From Abiotrophia sp965245735 (GTDB lineage: Bacteria > Bacillota > Bacilli > Lactobacillales > Aerococcaceae): a stretch of 64,000 bases of DNA. Location: positions 1 to 64,000 of the forward strand of contig CBDFAX010000007.1 in the NCBI GenBank assembly GCA_965245735.1, given 5' to 3'. The notes below the pieces were generated by a model, which saw nothing but the letters and a program-made list of their open reading frames with translations, was not told where the DNA came from and made no database searches. Below, piece by piece: positions 1-9,263 of the stretch (position 1 is the stretch's first letter; each line of letters begins with the position of its first letter). The position numbers and the translations under genes were made by a program.

Positions 1-1
1 T

Positions 2-469
2 TTTTATGATAGATATTATAAAAGAGAGTACTTTCCGAGTTTTTGGGAGAAGCTACCCGAAATCTTAAATACATATGTTATCATACCTAGTATTGTAGTT
101 AGTGAAACATATCAGGATAGTAGTTTTAAAGAATGGTTAGGGGAAAACTATACAACTGATTTATTGCAACATGAAGAATATGTGGATAATTGGGCTAGTA
201 TTATCGAACACGTTAGCTCCTGTGGATACTATAAAAATGAGGCGTTGAATTCAGAAAGAGGATGGGCGCATTACAGAATTGCGGATCCTTGGATTATTGC
301 AATAGCTAAAGAAGGAAATCATACTATCGTTACTGAAGAGTTAAGAAACCCCAATCTAAACTCAAATACTCCTAGTAGAAATGCAAAAATTCCGGATGTT
401 TGCGATCAACTCGGAATAAGATGCATTGACATGAACGATTTCTTTCGTGAAATTAATCTAAGAGTTTAG
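2..469 (+). CDS. DUF4411-type PIN-like protein, 5' end outside the window
   Basis: The frame is open from the first bases of the window to the stop at 467-469, so the N-terminus is missing. The visible part starts FYDRYYKREYFPSFWE and continues through PSIVVSETY, ADPWIIAIAKE and IPDVCDQLGIRCIDMNDFF. This arrangement is typical of DUF4411 proteins, a PIN-fold family usually encoded beside an XRE or ImmA/IrrE-type partner as a toxin-antitoxin pair. An internal TTG at 164 could be mistaken for a start, but homology-like sequence extends upstream of it. The acidic residues DPW and D in CIDMND would belong to the PIN active site. Family assignment is from motif memory; RNase activity is inferred. 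Confidence 0.7.
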   Translation, partial: FYDRYYKREYFPSFWEKLPEILNTYVIIPSIVVSETYQDSSFKEWLGENYTTDLLQHEEYVDNWASIIEHVSSCGYYKNEALNSERGWAHYRIADPWIIAIAKEGNHTIVTEELRNPNLNSNTPSRNAKIPDVCDQLGIRCIDMNDFFREINLRV

Positions 470-505
470 ATTATAAGTATATATTGTTCAAGCATCCTTT
501 TAAAA

Positions 506-537
506 CAAGAACTAAGAGTAATCTTGGTTCTTTTTTA
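506..537 (+). terminator. Terminator after the DUF4411 gene
   Basis: An AAGAAC..AAG / CTT.GTTCTT stem is followed by a run of T, about 40 bases after the stop codon. Confidence 0.6.
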
Positions 538-661
538 AAGGAATCAAGCAGATAACAAATACATATCTATTTTGTGCCAATTTGAGCTTATATTAGAAAA
601 TGTGACTAAATAGCAATCTTGGTAGAGATATATGGGTAATTTTAATTGGAAGGGAGTTATT

Positions 662-1041
662 ATGAAGCAGTCAGGATTAAGTAATGATAATATCTATCAA
701 ATGTCATTAAACGATTTGCTGAATGCTATGGGCTACCGGACGACTATTTCTGCGCAGGTGGAGATAGCGGGATTGATATCACCGCCTACAAAGATGAGTT
801 ACCTCCGCGTATTCTTGTTCAAGTCAAAAGTCAAGATAGCCCCATCAAGGAAGCAACCATACAATCCCTCAAAGGTGCCATGAAAGAAGGAGATTATGGA
901 CTTTTCGTAACTCTATCTAGTTATACAAAGTATGCTCAAAAGTATTTGGATAACACGCCAATTATACGTGGGATTAACGGAACTGAGTTGGTGGATTTGT
1001 TTGTAAAGCATTACCCTAATTTGAGTCCACGCTACCAGTAA
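662..1041 (+). pseudogene. Mrr-like restriction endonuclease remnant, frameshifted
   Basis: ATG at 662 follows AAGGGAG and encodes MKQSGLSNDNIYQMSLNDLL then NAMGYRTTISA. Near 750-757 the coding frame shifts by one position, and the downstream frame reads GGDSGIDITAYKDELPPRI, then LVQVKSQ, ending at TAA 1039-1041. The joined product of about 125 residues resembles the Mrr-type nuclease domain, in which GGDGGID supplies the aspartate and QVK the Q-x-K of the PD-(D/E)xK site. Mrr enzymes cut modified DNA. This one is short and broken, so it is probably inactive unless the frameshift is a sequencing error. It lies next to another defence-type gene. Confidence 0.7.
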
Positions 1042-1100
1042 CTAATTCCGCTGAAGAGGATCTATATCCCTATGCCTCAAGAACCTTAATAAACACGACA

Positions 1101-1144
1101 AAAAATAGCCGTCCCCACTTTGACACGCGGGATGGCTATTTTTA
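1101..1144. terminator. Bidirectional terminator
   Basis: AAAAATAGCCGTCCC and GGGATGGCTATTTTT form a long stem around a short loop. A and T tracts on both sides allow function on either strand. Confidence 0.7.
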
Positions 1145-1181
1145 GTCATCTTGGCATCACCGTCTTATACGGCTCTGCATG

Positions 1182-1205
1182 GGAGTCGAGTTCGCCCTCG
1201 ACTCC
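1182..1205. other. Perfect 9-bp hairpin
   Basis: GGAGTCGAG and CTCGACTCC are separated by six bases, with no T run after them. Apart from this hairpin I see nothing in 1145-1321: no convincing gene, RNA or promoter. Confidence 0.4.
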
Positions 1206-1321
1206 TTCTATGTTTATTATACTGTACATGTTTAGGTGAAGTCAAATTACTTTCTCGGGGAAAAAAGAGATGCTTCTTGCTTTCTTCAAAGGCGATTTTT
1301 GCTTACTACTCAAAATTCCCC

Positions 1322-1430
1322 CTGTTAATTCTCCCAGATTTAGGTTAAAATTAAGGTAAGTCATGGTAATCTCCTCTTTCAATGTTGTCGGACAACTACA
1401 TTGTACTAGAGATTACCTGGCTTTTTTTAC
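1322..1430. repeat. Hairpin element of about 110 bp, copy 1
   Basis: The element has CTGTTAATT, then TTTAGGTTAAAATTAAG, then GGTAATCTC paired with GAGATTACC, enclosing CAATG..CATTG and TTGTC..CAAC sub-stems, then CTGGCTTTTTTT. A second copy with about 80% identity lies at 9264, and its 3' end recurs near 14148. The final stem plus T run would terminate transcription on the plus strand. I do not recognise the family. Confidence 0.6.
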
Positions 1431-1456
1431 GCATTTTTAAGGGGACGGTATTTTCT

Positions 1457-1656
1457 GAGCCAGTGGTCTACTCTTTAAAGTGGACCACTGGCTCGGCCAG
1501 AAAACTGGGAAAAGGAATAAAAAGGCCAAAACTCAGTTAGCTAGTGGTCCACTCTTTAAAGTGGACCACTGGCTCGGCCAGAAACCTAGAAAAAGGCATC
1601 AAAAAGGCTAAAACTCAGTTAGCTAGTGGTCCACTCTTTAAAGTGGACCACTAGCT
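1457..1656. repeat. Family A palindrome array, 3 units
   Basis: Three 36-38 bp palindromes start near 1457, 1539 and 1621, a period of about 82 bp. Each has arms like AGCTAGTGGTCCACT / AGTGGACCACTAGCT. Here the apex is CTTTAAAG. Linkers contain GGCCAGAAA and GGGAAAAGG. The array lies downstream of the minus-strand araC gene. Minor changes such as GTCTACT at the first unit are tolerated. Confidence 0.9.
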
Positions 1657-1722
1657 CGGCCAGAAGCCTGTGAAAAGCCACCAAACCAGCTACCCCACCT
1701 AGCCACCAAACCAGCCCAACCT

Positions 1723-2571
1723 TCATCCTTTCCCCATATAATCTGGCTCGCCGGCGCAGTCGCGGTAGTCGCTGGGGCTGAGGCCGAAGGTTTTTTTGAA
1801 GATTTTGGAGAAGACTAGCTGGTCAGAATAGCCGACGCTAGCGGCAATGGTCTTAATAGAGTCTTGACTTTCAACCAGGAGTTGCCTGGCCTGGCGCAGG
1901 CGAGTCTCCATCAGGAATTGCTTGGGCGACTGGCCATAGTGTTGGCGGAAGAGACGGAAGAGGGCGCTGCGACTCATACCGATATACTGGGCAATAGACT
2001 CAACTGTTATGGGACGAGCATAGTTGGCGTAGATGTAGGCGGCGGCTACCTCTGCGGGCGAAGAGTTACTTTGCTGGCGGGGGGCTGACAGGCTGACTAG
2101 CTCTAGATGGGCATGGTAGAGGAAGTCGAAGACCTTCATCATTTGCCAATAGAAGGTATTAGCATCCTGAGTCTGGGACAGGCTATAGTGGCAGATATCT
2201 TGAATGATGGCCTGGCACTGCCCCTCATTCTTGAACTGAATACAGTGGGCATCAGCTAACTGGGTAAATTGCAGGAAATCTTCCAAACGTTGGCCACTAA
2301 AGCCAATCCAGTAGTTGCGCCAGGGTTCCTTGCCATCGGCATAGTATTTGACTTGCTGACCGCGTCTAAGAATGAAGCCTTGATTGGCAGTCAGGGGGTA
2401 GCAGTGGTTGTCGACTTCTAGGCTGCCTTTGCCTGAGGCAATCCAATGAATAATGTAGGGTTGATAGACGGTGTATTGGTAGACCTGATAGGGTTCGAAC
2501 TGCTGGATGCCACACTCGTCAAACTGCAGATCCGTCAGTCCATAGTCGAAATGTTGCCATAATTGTCGCAT
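1723..2571 (-). CDS. AraC-family sugar-responsive regulator
   Basis: A 282-residue protein with an N-terminal cupin-like sensor (VYQPYIIHWIASGKGSL, about residues 30-90) and a C-terminal AraC double helix-turn-helix (about 170-275). The HTH region includes TVESIAQYIGMSRSALFRLF and the family signature SDQLVFSKIFKKTFGLSPSDYR. The size and divergent position relative to an ABC sugar importer plus lacZ match MsmR/RafR-type activators. It probably activates the 2770-8857 operon when it binds its sugar. The start codon follows a good AGGAGG at 2580-2586 on the minus strand. The inducer cannot be read from the sequence. Confidence 0.9.
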   Translation of the reverse strand: MRQLWQHFDYGLTDLQFDECGIQQFEPYQVYQYTVYQPYIIHWIASGKGSLEVDNHCYPLTANQGFILRRGQQVKYYADGKEPWRNYWIGFSGQRLEDFLQFTQLADAHCIQFKNEGQCQAIIQDICHYSLSQTQDANTFYWQMMKVFDFLYHAHLELVSLSAPRQQSNSSPAEVAAAYIYANYARPITVESIAQYIGMSRSALFRLFRQHYGQSPKQFLMETRLRQARQLLVESQDSIKTIAASVGYSDQLVFSKIFKKTFGLSPSDYRDCAGEPDYMGKG

Positions 2572-2592
2572 AGGTTTCGCCTCCTTACTTCT

Positions 2593-2695
2593 AGTATAGC
2601 AGAGACATGTTGCAACAAAATGACATAGAGTTTAACGCTTTCACTATATCTTGTAAAACCAAAAGACTATACACTGTAAATATAAAGCGTTACCA
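2593..2695. promoter_or_regulatory. Divergent control region with two cre-like sites
   Basis: A minus-strand -10 TATACT (AGTATA at 2593-2598) serves the regulator gene. Two 14-bp sites resemble the CcpA consensus TGWAARCGYTWNCW at 12 of 14 positions: TGAAAGCGTTAAAC on the minus strand at 2630-2643 and ATAAAGCGTTACCA on the plus strand at 2682-2695. No well-spaced plus-strand -35/-10 pair is visible, as is common for activator-dependent promoters. The two AAGCGTTA cores could instead be AraC-type operator halves. Confidence 0.5.
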
Positions 2696-2769
2696 TTTCA
2701 GGTGCCTGGTTGACCAGACTCGAGGTGTGTCGGCTCTGGCGCCAAATTATTGAGGAGGATTAACGAAAG

Positions 2770-4050
2770 ATGAAGAAGTTTACACGTATCATGATGACCT
2801 TGACGGTGCTTTTGACAACTTTTACCACGTTTCTAGTCGCTCCACGCCATACCGCACATGCTGCGGATGAGGTATCAGTCTGGGCCTGGGACCCTAAGTT
2901 CAACATTAAGGCCCTAGAAATCGCCCAAGAACTCTATAAGAAAGACCACCCAGATTTCAAGCTCAATATCGTTGAGAATGCACAAGACGATATTGTGCAG
3001 AAGTTGAATACCGCCCTCAGCTCTGGGGTGACCGATGGCTTACCACAAATCGTCCTGATTGAAGACTACCGGGCTAAGAGCTTCCTAGCTGCTTACCCAG
3101 ATAGCTTCTTCCCACTCTCTGATTTCTTTAAGGCAGAAGACTTCGCACCATATAAGGTGGCAGCCACTTCTATTGGGGATACCCACTATGCGGTGCCTTT
3201 TGATACTGGGGTGACTGGCCTCTATGTCCGCAAGGACCTCTTAGAACAGTCTGGTCACAAGGTGGAAGAACTGCAAAACATCACTTGGGATCAACTCCAG
3301 AAGATTGGTCAAGATATCTACGATAAGACAGGGACCAAACTCCTTTCCGTTGACTTCAAAGACCTAGGCCTAGTGCGGGCCATGATTAATGCTAGCGGTA
3401 GCTGGTATACGACGGAAGATGGCAAGGCACCTAACCTCAAGGACAATGAAGCCCTTAAGGAAGCCTTCCGCACCCTCAAATCCATGAATGATGCGGGCTT
3501 GCTTAATGTCCACAATGACTGGAGCCAAATGCTACAAGCCTTCAACAAAGGTACCGTTGCGACTGTGCCACAAGGTAACTGGATTACACCATCTGTGACA
3601 GCTGAAGCTAGTCAATCTGGCCAATGGGTGGTAGTGCCTTGGCCTCGTCAAAATGTGACAGGCTCAGTCAATGCCTCTAACTTAGGTGGGTCTTCCTTCT
3701 ATGTCCTCAATGTCAAGGGCAAGGAAGCAGCGGCTGATTTCCTAGGCAAGACCTTCGGCTCTAGCGAAGAATTCTATCGCCGAATTATGAAGGAAGTCGG
3801 TGCCCTAGGGACCTATCAACCACTCCTTAAGACTGATGCCTATGACCAAGCGGTACCATACTTCGGTAATCAGAAGATTTATAAGGACTTCGCTGAATGG
3901 TCTACTAAGATTCCTGCCGTTAACTACGGGGAACATACTTACGCTATGGAAAGTATTGTTGTGGATGCCTTCAACCAATACCTCAATGGTGCAGACCTAG
4001 ACCAAGTGCTGATTGAAGCCCAACAACAAGCAGAGAATCAAATTCAATAA
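2770..4050 (+). CDS. ABC transporter sugar-binding protein
   Basis: A 426-residue extracellular solute-binding protein family 1 member. It opens with a signal peptide (MKKFTRIMMTLTVLLTTFTT..) ending at an AHA-AD type signal peptidase I site near residue 31, followed by VSVWAWDPKF. The carbohydrate-binding-protein signature is visible in LQKIGQDIYDKTGTK and KGTVATVPQGNWITPSV. No lipobox cysteine is present, which is unusual for a Gram-positive binding protein. It is the first gene of an importer-lacZ operon, so the ligand is probably a beta-galactoside or an oligosaccharide containing galactose; this is inference. RBS GAGGAGGAT precedes the ATG. Confidence 0.9.
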   Translation: MKKFTRIMMTLTVLLTTFTTFLVAPRHTAHAADEVSVWAWDPKFNIKALEIAQELYKKDHPDFKLNIVENAQDDIVQKLNTALSSGVTDGLPQIVLIEDYRAKSFLAAYPDSFFPLSDFFKAEDFAPYKVAATSIGDTHYAVPFDTGVTGLYVRKDLLEQSGHKVEELQNITWDQLQKIGQDIYDKTGTKLLSVDFKDLGLVRAMINASGSWYTTEDGKAPNLKDNEALKEAFRTLKSMNDAGLLNVHNDWSQMLQAFNKGTVATVPQGNWITPSVTAEASQSGQWVVVPWPRQNVTGSVNASNLGGSSFYVLNVKGKEAAADFLGKTFGSSEEFYRRIMKEVGALGTYQPLLKTDAYDQAVPYFGNQKIYKDFAEWSTKIPAVNYGEHTYAMESIVVDAFNQYLNGADLDQVLIEAQQQAENQIQ

Positions 4051-4058
4051 TGACATCC

Positions 4059-4095
4059 AGAGGCAACAAGGCATCCCTACAGACTTGTTGCCTCT
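4059..4095 (+). other. Intercistronic stem-loop between binding protein and permease
   Basis: AGAGGCAACAA and TTGTTGCCTCT form a perfect 11-bp stem with a 15-base loop. It ends before the next RBS and lacks a T run. Such hairpins often stabilise the upstream message so that more binding protein than permease is made. Confidence 0.7.
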
Positions 4096-4117
4096 TCTAT
4101 TTAAGGAGGTAGGTAGG

Positions 4118-5005
4118 ATGTTCAAACTCAATCACTTCGCCCGAACCAAGATCCTGGGTTGGTGTTTTATCGTGGTGCCCACCCTCTTGATTGGCCTCTT
4201 TTACTTCTATCCTATGGTACAGACCTTCCTCTTGTCCCTATCGGCAGGGAAGGGTAACCAACTCAAATTCGTCGGTTTAGCCAACTATCAACGCTTACTC
4301 AGTGACCCGGTCTTCTTGACGGCCCTCGGTAACACACTGATTTTTCTGATTTTCCAAGTGCCACTCATGGTCATTCTGGCTATCTTCTTCTCGGTCTTGC
4401 TCAATCAGAAAACCCTCAAATGGCGGGGCGTCTTCCGGACTCTAGTCTTCTTGCCCTGTGTCACCTCCCTGGTTGCCTATTCCCTGATCTTCAAGTATTT
4501 GTTCGGAAATGAGGGCATTGTCAATCAGCTCTTGGTGAATTTACACATTGTCAGTGAACCCATTATGTGGCTATCTCATCCGGTCTGGGCTAAGGTCCTG
4601 GTCATTATTGCCATTACTTGGCGTTGGACAGGCTATAATATGATCTTTTTCCTGGCTGCCCTACAAAATATCGACCCACAAATCTATGAAGCCGCAGATG
4701 TCGATGGGGCTTCCAAATGGCGGACCTTCTTCAGCGTGACCGTCCCCCTCTTAAGACCGGTCATTCTCTTCACTTCAATTACCTCCACCATCGGGACCCT
4801 ACAACTCTTCGACGAACCCATGAACTTGACCAAGGGTGGGCCAGGGAATGCCACCCTGACCATCTCCCAGTATATCTACAATATTAGCTTCAAGTTCACA
4901 CCCGACTTCGGTTATGCGGCCGCTGTCTCCTATGCCATCGTCTTCCTGGTGGTTATCTTCTCAATTATTCAGCTAAAGGTGGGGAATCAACATGAAAAGA
5001 ACTAA
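4118..5005 (+). CDS. ABC sugar permease, MsmF/LacF type
   Basis: A 295-residue inner-membrane subunit with six predicted transmembrane segments. The binding-protein-dependent transport signature reads EAADVDGASKWRTFFSVTVP, the loop that contacts the ATPase. The ATG at 4118 follows AAGGAGG. The frame is open further upstream but overlaps the preceding gene, so the later start is preferred. It forms a heterodimer with the next gene product. No ATPase gene is present in the operon, so a shared MsmK-type ATPase elsewhere is likely. Confidence 0.9.
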   Translation: MFKLNHFARTKILGWCFIVVPTLLIGLFYFYPMVQTFLLSLSAGKGNQLKFVGLANYQRLLSDPVFLTALGNTLIFLIFQVPLMVILAIFFSVLLNQKTLKWRGVFRTLVFLPCVTSLVAYSLIFKYLFGNEGIVNQLLVNLHIVSEPIMWLSHPVWAKVLVIIAITWRWTGYNMIFFLAALQNIDPQIYEAADVDGASKWRTFFSVTVPLLRPVILFTSITSTIGTLQLFDEPMNLTKGGPGNATLTISQYIYNISFKFTPDFGYAAAVSYAIVFLVVIFSIIQLKVGNQHEKN

Positions 5006-5816
5006 ACATCTTGGGTCTTACCTCTTCTTGGGGCTAGCCTCCATCATCTTTGCTTTCCCCTTCTATTTCCTTTTGGTCAGTGCGACCAATACCAGTCTAG
5101 ATGTTACTAACGGTCGGCTCCTGCCGGGTAATGCCTTGTGGCAGAATCTGACCAATTTATTCAGCCAGACCCAGATGCGGGGCGCCTTAATTAACTCCGC
5201 CATTGTGGCCCTCTGGCAGACAGTCCTAGCCCTCTTAGTAGGGTCAGTGGCAGGCTATGGCTTTGAAGTCTATCGCTCCCGGGCCAAGGACATTGTCTTC
5301 AATATCCTCTTGGTTTCCATGATGTTGCCATTTGCGGCCATCATTATCCCGCTCTTTCGCTTCTTCAGCCAACTGTCTTCGGTTAGTTCGGCCATTGGGA
5401 TTAACTCCTATGCCTCCGTTTATCTACCTTTTGTGGCGACTGCCTTCCTCATCTTCTACTTCAGACAGAATACCAAGATGTTCTCCAAGGAATTGCTAGA
5501 AGCAGGGCGAATTGACGGCTTATCTGAGCTGGGCTGCTTCGTCCGAATCTTCATGCCGACTATGAAGAATACTTATGCCGCGGCAGGGATTATTGTCTTC
5601 ATGTCTAGCTGGAACAACTATCTCTGGCCCTTGATTGTCTTGCAGACGCCTGACAAACAGACTGTGCCCCTCTTGATTTCCAACTTAGGGTCCTCTTATT
5701 CGCCAGATTTCGGTCTTATGATGACGGCGATTAGTATCGCGACCCTGCCAACCATTGCGATTTTCTTCATCCTACAACGTCACTTCGTTGCAGGTATGTT
5801 AGGTTCTGTCAAATAA
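4992..5816 (+). CDS. ABC sugar permease, MsmG/LacG type
   Basis: A 274-residue partner permease with about six membrane spans. The ATPase-contact loop is ELLEAGRIDGLSELGCFVRI, followed by a conserved P. It overlaps the upstream permease by 14 bases, which implies translational coupling. With 2770 and 4118 it forms a CUT1-family importer for di- or oligosaccharides. The C-terminus (FILQRHFVAGMLGSVK) is typical of the family. Confidence 0.9.
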   Translation: MKRTKHLGSYLFLGLASIIFAFPFYFLLVSATNTSLDVTNGRLLPGNALWQNLTNLFSQTQMRGALINSAIVALWQTVLALLVGSVAGYGFEVYRSRAKDIVFNILLVSMMLPFAAIIIPLFRFFSQLSSVSSAIGINSYASVYLPFVATAFLIFYFRQNTKMFSKELLEAGRIDGLSELGCFVRIFMPTMKNTYAAAGIIVFMSSWNNYLWPLIVLQTPDKQTVPLLISNLGSSYSPDFGLMMTAISIATLPTIAIFFILQRHFVAGMLGSVK

Positions 5817-5833
5817 GGGAAAGGAGCTCAAGC

Positions 5834-8800
5834 ATGTTAATCCATCCATATTTTGAAGACCCTCAATTAGTCAGTGTGGGAGCCCTAGACCAAAGGGCTT
5901 ATACCATTCCTTATGCTAGTTTGGACCAGGCTAAGCAGGCCAGCAATCGACGGGAGTCTAGCTCTTATCTTGACCTGAATGGCATCTGGAACTTTAAGTA
6001 CTTCCCTAATGTGCGGACGATTGAGGCTCCTTACTGGGAGCAAGCTCAAGGCTTGGACTGGGACCAAATTCCGGTGCCTAGCTGTTGGCAAATGCAGGGC
6101 TACGACCAGATTCAATACTCCAACACAGAATTCCCGATTCCCTATGATCCACCCTATGTGCCTTATGACAATCCGGCGGGACTCTATCAACGTCAGCTAG
6201 ACTTAGCAGATTGGACTGAAGCGACTAGCTATGAACTAGTCTTTGAAGGGGTAGACTCGGCCTTCTATGTATGGGTCAATGGCCATTTTGTGGGCTATGA
6301 CCAAATATCCCATTCGACTTCTATCTTCGATATCAGCGACTATCTGGTAGCTGGCAGCAACCGTCTAAGCGTCTTAGTGCTTAAGTGGTCTGACGGGACC
6401 TATCTAGAAGACCAGGATAAGTTCCGTAATAGTGGAATCTTCCGCGATGTCTACCTACTTAAGCGGCAGCCGACACGTATGCTAGATTTCAGTCTCACGA
6501 CTCAGCTATCCCCTGATAGTCAGACTGGCTACTTAGGCTTGTCTGTCACGGCTACAGCGGGCTTGGCGCAAGGCCACTATGAGCTCTATGCCCCTGATGG
6601 AGGCTTAGTGGGAGAGGGCAGTCTGCCCCTAGGACAGCAAGACTGGCAAATCGAAATTCCAAACCCTCAGATCTGGTCCTCAGAGGCACCACATCTCTAC
6701 AGCCTTTACTGGCAGGTTGGGGAGGAGTACTACCGCCAGCAGGTGGGGATTCGTCAGCTAGCTATCCAAGACAATTGCCTCTATATCAATCATCAGCCAG
6801 TTAAGCTCTTGGGTGTCAACCACCATGACTCTTGGCCGGATACAGGGGCAACGGTGACCTTAGAACGTCAGCGACAAGACTTTATTTTGATGAAGGGTCT
6901 GAACTTTAATGCTGTGCGGACAGCCCACTATCCTAAGTCACCGGAATTCTATGAGCTCTGTGACCAGCTTGGTTTTTATGTCATTAGCGAGACGGACTTA
7001 GAATGTCATGGGGTCGTGGATCTCTATGGCATGGGCGGGAACGACAACTATAACCTACTAGCCTACGATGACCGCTTCAAGCAGGCCTGTCTCGCGCGTA
7101 TGATAGCCAATGTTCGAGCCCTCAAGAACTTCAGCTCCATTATTATGTGGTCGGCCGGGAATGAGTCCGGCTATGGCCCTAACATTGAAGCCATGTTGAA
7201 GGCTGCCAGACAGGAAGACCCAAGCCGGCCGCTCCACTATGAAGCCTACTGGTATCACAAGCCTAATGTCACCTATGACACCCAGTATCTGGATGTTTGG
7301 AGCCGTATGTATCCGAGTGTTGAAGAAATCGAGGCCACCTATTTCCATGAAGGGGGTGCCTATGCGCCACTGGATCGGCCTTTTATCCTCTGTGAATATG
7401 CGCATGCCATGGGGAATGGGCCAGGCGATTTGGCTCATTACTATGACTGTATGATGCGCCATCCTGAATTCATTGGTGCCTTTGTCTGGGAGTGGGCGGA
7501 CCACGCCATCGAACTCCAAGGCGTGACTAATCAAGGTGCTTGGAACCAAGGCCTGCCGGTTTACCGCTATGGTGGGGATCACGGTGAGTACCCTCATGCT
7601 GGTAACTTCTGTATGGATGGCCTGATGTATCCGGATCGTCGGCCACATACTGGGGCGCTGGAATACGCTCAAATCCATCGACCAGTTCGTTTGGTAGATA
7701 GTGATCTAGAGAGAGGGTGTCTGACCTTTAGCCATGGGTATCACTTTACCAGTCTGCAAGACCAGGTCATCCTGGAGATGACCCCTTATGATGTAGCCGG
7801 GCAACCCCTAGCAGGGGTGACGGTCACTGACTGGCAGGCTGAGCCAGGCCAAGAAGCGATCGTCTTCCTACCTAAGGACTGGGACTTGACGCAAGTATCC
7901 CATATTCGCCTACGCTATCTGCGCCGAGGAGACGACGTTTGCCTGGGCCAAGACCAAGTGCGCCTGCGGGACATTGAATGGCCACAGCTTAGTCCGTTAG
8001 GTCACGAGCCTGAAACGCCTTGGCTGACCGAGACCCTAAGGGATTTCACCATGCATTGGCGAGATCAGGCAGTGACCTTCAGTAAGGCCAATGCCGCCCC
8101 AAGCTCATGGCAGTCTGGTCAAGAAGAAATCTTAGCAGGACCGGGTGACTGGACTATCTGGCGAGCGCCAACGGATAATGACCGCGTGATTGTAGCAGAG
8201 TGGCGCCAGGCCAACTATGACCACAGCCAGGTGCGGGTGCACAGCCTGAGGGCTGAGACCATCAATCATCAAGTTTGCCTGCACTTTGAAGCAGTTATTG
8301 CAGGAGTCGGCCGTCAGCCAGCTATTAGATTCCAAGGTCATTGGTGCTTAGATCAAGAGGGTCACCTGAAGCTGAGTCTAGAAGGGCAACGACCTAATGA
8401 AATGGTAGAATTACCACGCTTTGGCTTAGTCCTGCCGATGGTGGATGCAGACCGAGTTTCCTATATTGGTTATGGACCTTATGAGAATTATGTAGACAAG
8501 CATCATAGTAGCTATTGGGGCTACTTCGAGCAGTCTGCCCAAGACATGTATGAGCCTTATGTAACTCCGCAGGAGAATGGCGCCCACCAAGTGTCCAAGC
8601 TAGCAGTCCAACAAGGTCTCTTGGCGCTGAGTGTGGCTTCGTCCCATTCCCTATCCTTCAACCTCTCCCCTTATTCAACACGCCAACTAAGTCAGGCGCG
8701 CCATCGAGACGAACTAGTGGAAGAGGGCGTCTATTACCTCCATCTAGATTATAGACAGGCTGGTATTGGCTCCAACTCCTGTGGTCCACGCCTTCTACCA

Positions 8801-8857
8801 GAACACCGCTTTGATGAATCAAGCTTTAAACTAGATTGGACTTTTGAGTTAAGATAA
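5834..8857 (+). CDS. lacZ: Beta-galactosidase, GH2 (LacZ type)
   Basis: A 1007-residue cytoplasmic glycosidase that hydrolyses terminal beta-D-galactosides such as lactose. The order is a sugar-binding jelly roll (about 40-210), an immunoglobulin-like domain (about 210-325), the TIM barrel (about 325-620) and a C-terminal small-chain-like domain (about 740-1007). The acid/base is E444 in SAGNESGYG and the nucleophile E521 in ILCEYAHAMGNG. The length matches E. coli-type LacZ. ATG at 5834 follows AAAGGAG, 18 bases after the permease stop, so it closes the importer operon and fixes its likely use on galactosides. Confidence 0.95.
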   Translation: MLIHPYFEDPQLVSVGALDQRAYTIPYASLDQAKQASNRRESSSYLDLNGIWNFKYFPNVRTIEAPYWEQAQGLDWDQIPVPSCWQMQGYDQIQYSNTEFPIPYDPPYVPYDNPAGLYQRQLDLADWTEATSYELVFEGVDSAFYVWVNGHFVGYDQISHSTSIFDISDYLVAGSNRLSVLVLKWSDGTYLEDQDKFRNSGIFRDVYLLKRQPTRMLDFSLTTQLSPDSQTGYLGLSVTATAGLAQGHYELYAPDGGLVGEGSLPLGQQDWQIEIPNPQIWSSEAPHLYSLYWQVGEEYYRQQVGIRQLAIQDNCLYINHQPVKLLGVNHHDSWPDTGATVTLERQRQDFILMKGLNFNAVRTAHYPKSPEFYELCDQLGFYVISETDLECHGVVDLYGMGGNDNYNLLAYDDRFKQACLARMIANVRALKNFSSIIMWSAGNESGYGPNIEAMLKAARQEDPSRPLHYEAYWYHKPNVTYDTQYLDVWSRMYPSVEEIEATYFHEGGAYAPLDRPFILCEYAHAMGNGPGDLAHYYDCMMRHPEFIGAFVWEWADHAIELQGVTNQGAWNQGLPVYRYGGDHGEYPHAGNFCMDGLMYPDRRPHTGALEYAQIHRPVRLVDSDLERGCLTFSHGYHFTSLQDQVILEMTPYDVAGQPLAGVTVTDWQAEPGQEAIVFLPKDWDLTQVSHIRLRYLRRGDDVCLGQDQVRLRDIEWPQLSPLGHEPETPWLTETLRDFTMHWRDQAVTFSKANAAPSSWQSGQEEILAGPGDWTIWRAPTDNDRVIVAEWRQANYDHSQVRVHSLRAETINHQVCLHFEAVIAGVGRQPAIRFQGHWCLDQEGHLKLSLEGQRPNEMVELPRFGLVLPMVDADRVSYIGYGPYENYVDKHHSSYWGYFEQSAQDMYEPYVTPQENGAHQVSKLAVQQGLLALSVASSHSLSFNLSPYSTRQLSQARHRDELVEEGVYYLHLDYRQAGIGSNSCGPRLLPEHRFDESSFKLDWTFELR

Positions 8858-8868
8858 AGAAGATAGGT

Positions 8869-8897
8869 AACCACCCGTATAGCGCGGGTGGTTTTTT
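8869..8897 (+). terminator. Terminator of the lacZ operon
   Basis: AACCACCCG / CGGGTGGTT stem followed by TTTTTT, 12 bases after the lacZ stop. Confidence 0.9.
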
Positions 8898-8912
8898 GGT
8901 GTAAAAGGGGGC

Positions 8913-9173
8913 GCCACGTCGTGTTGGGAGGCAGCCATGTCGCGTTGGAGGTCCAATGCGACGTGGCTGGACAAGGAAGCGAGTATTTTGAGTCAAAAAG
9001 GGCGAAAAAGCGAGAGCCACGTCGTATTGGGAGGTAGTGATGTCGCGTTGGAGGTCCAACGCGACGTGGCGCGGCAATGAAGCGAGTATTTTGAGGCAAA
9101 AAGGGAGAAAAAACGTGAGCTACGTCGTATTGGAAGGCAGCCATGTCGTGTTGGAGGTCCAACGCGACGTGGC
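8913..9173. repeat. Family C three-arm palindrome array, 3 units
   Basis: Units at about 8913-8967, 9016-9070 and 9119-9173, period about 103 bp. Each has arm 1 (like CCACGTCGTGTTGG), a 6-8 base spacer, arm 2 (like CCATGTCGCGTTGG), a short loop and arm 3 (CCAACGCGACGTGG). Arm 3 can pair with arm 1 or arm 2. Linkers carry TTTTGAG.CAAAAAGGGCGAAAA. The intervals between the repeats and up to 9264 hold no gene that I can support. Confidence 0.9.
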
Positions 9174-9263
9174 TCAGAATGTAAGCTAGGTTTAAGCTGA
9201 AGATATTGCAGGGCATATTTTAAGGCACTGTTAACATATTTAGGTCACTAACTCAATCTTCCA

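Noticed and set aside
7058..7678. Minus-strand frame of about 200 codons inside lacZ
   Set aside because: It is a shadow of the plus-strand gene, whose catalytic motifs are intact; no RBS or known domain.
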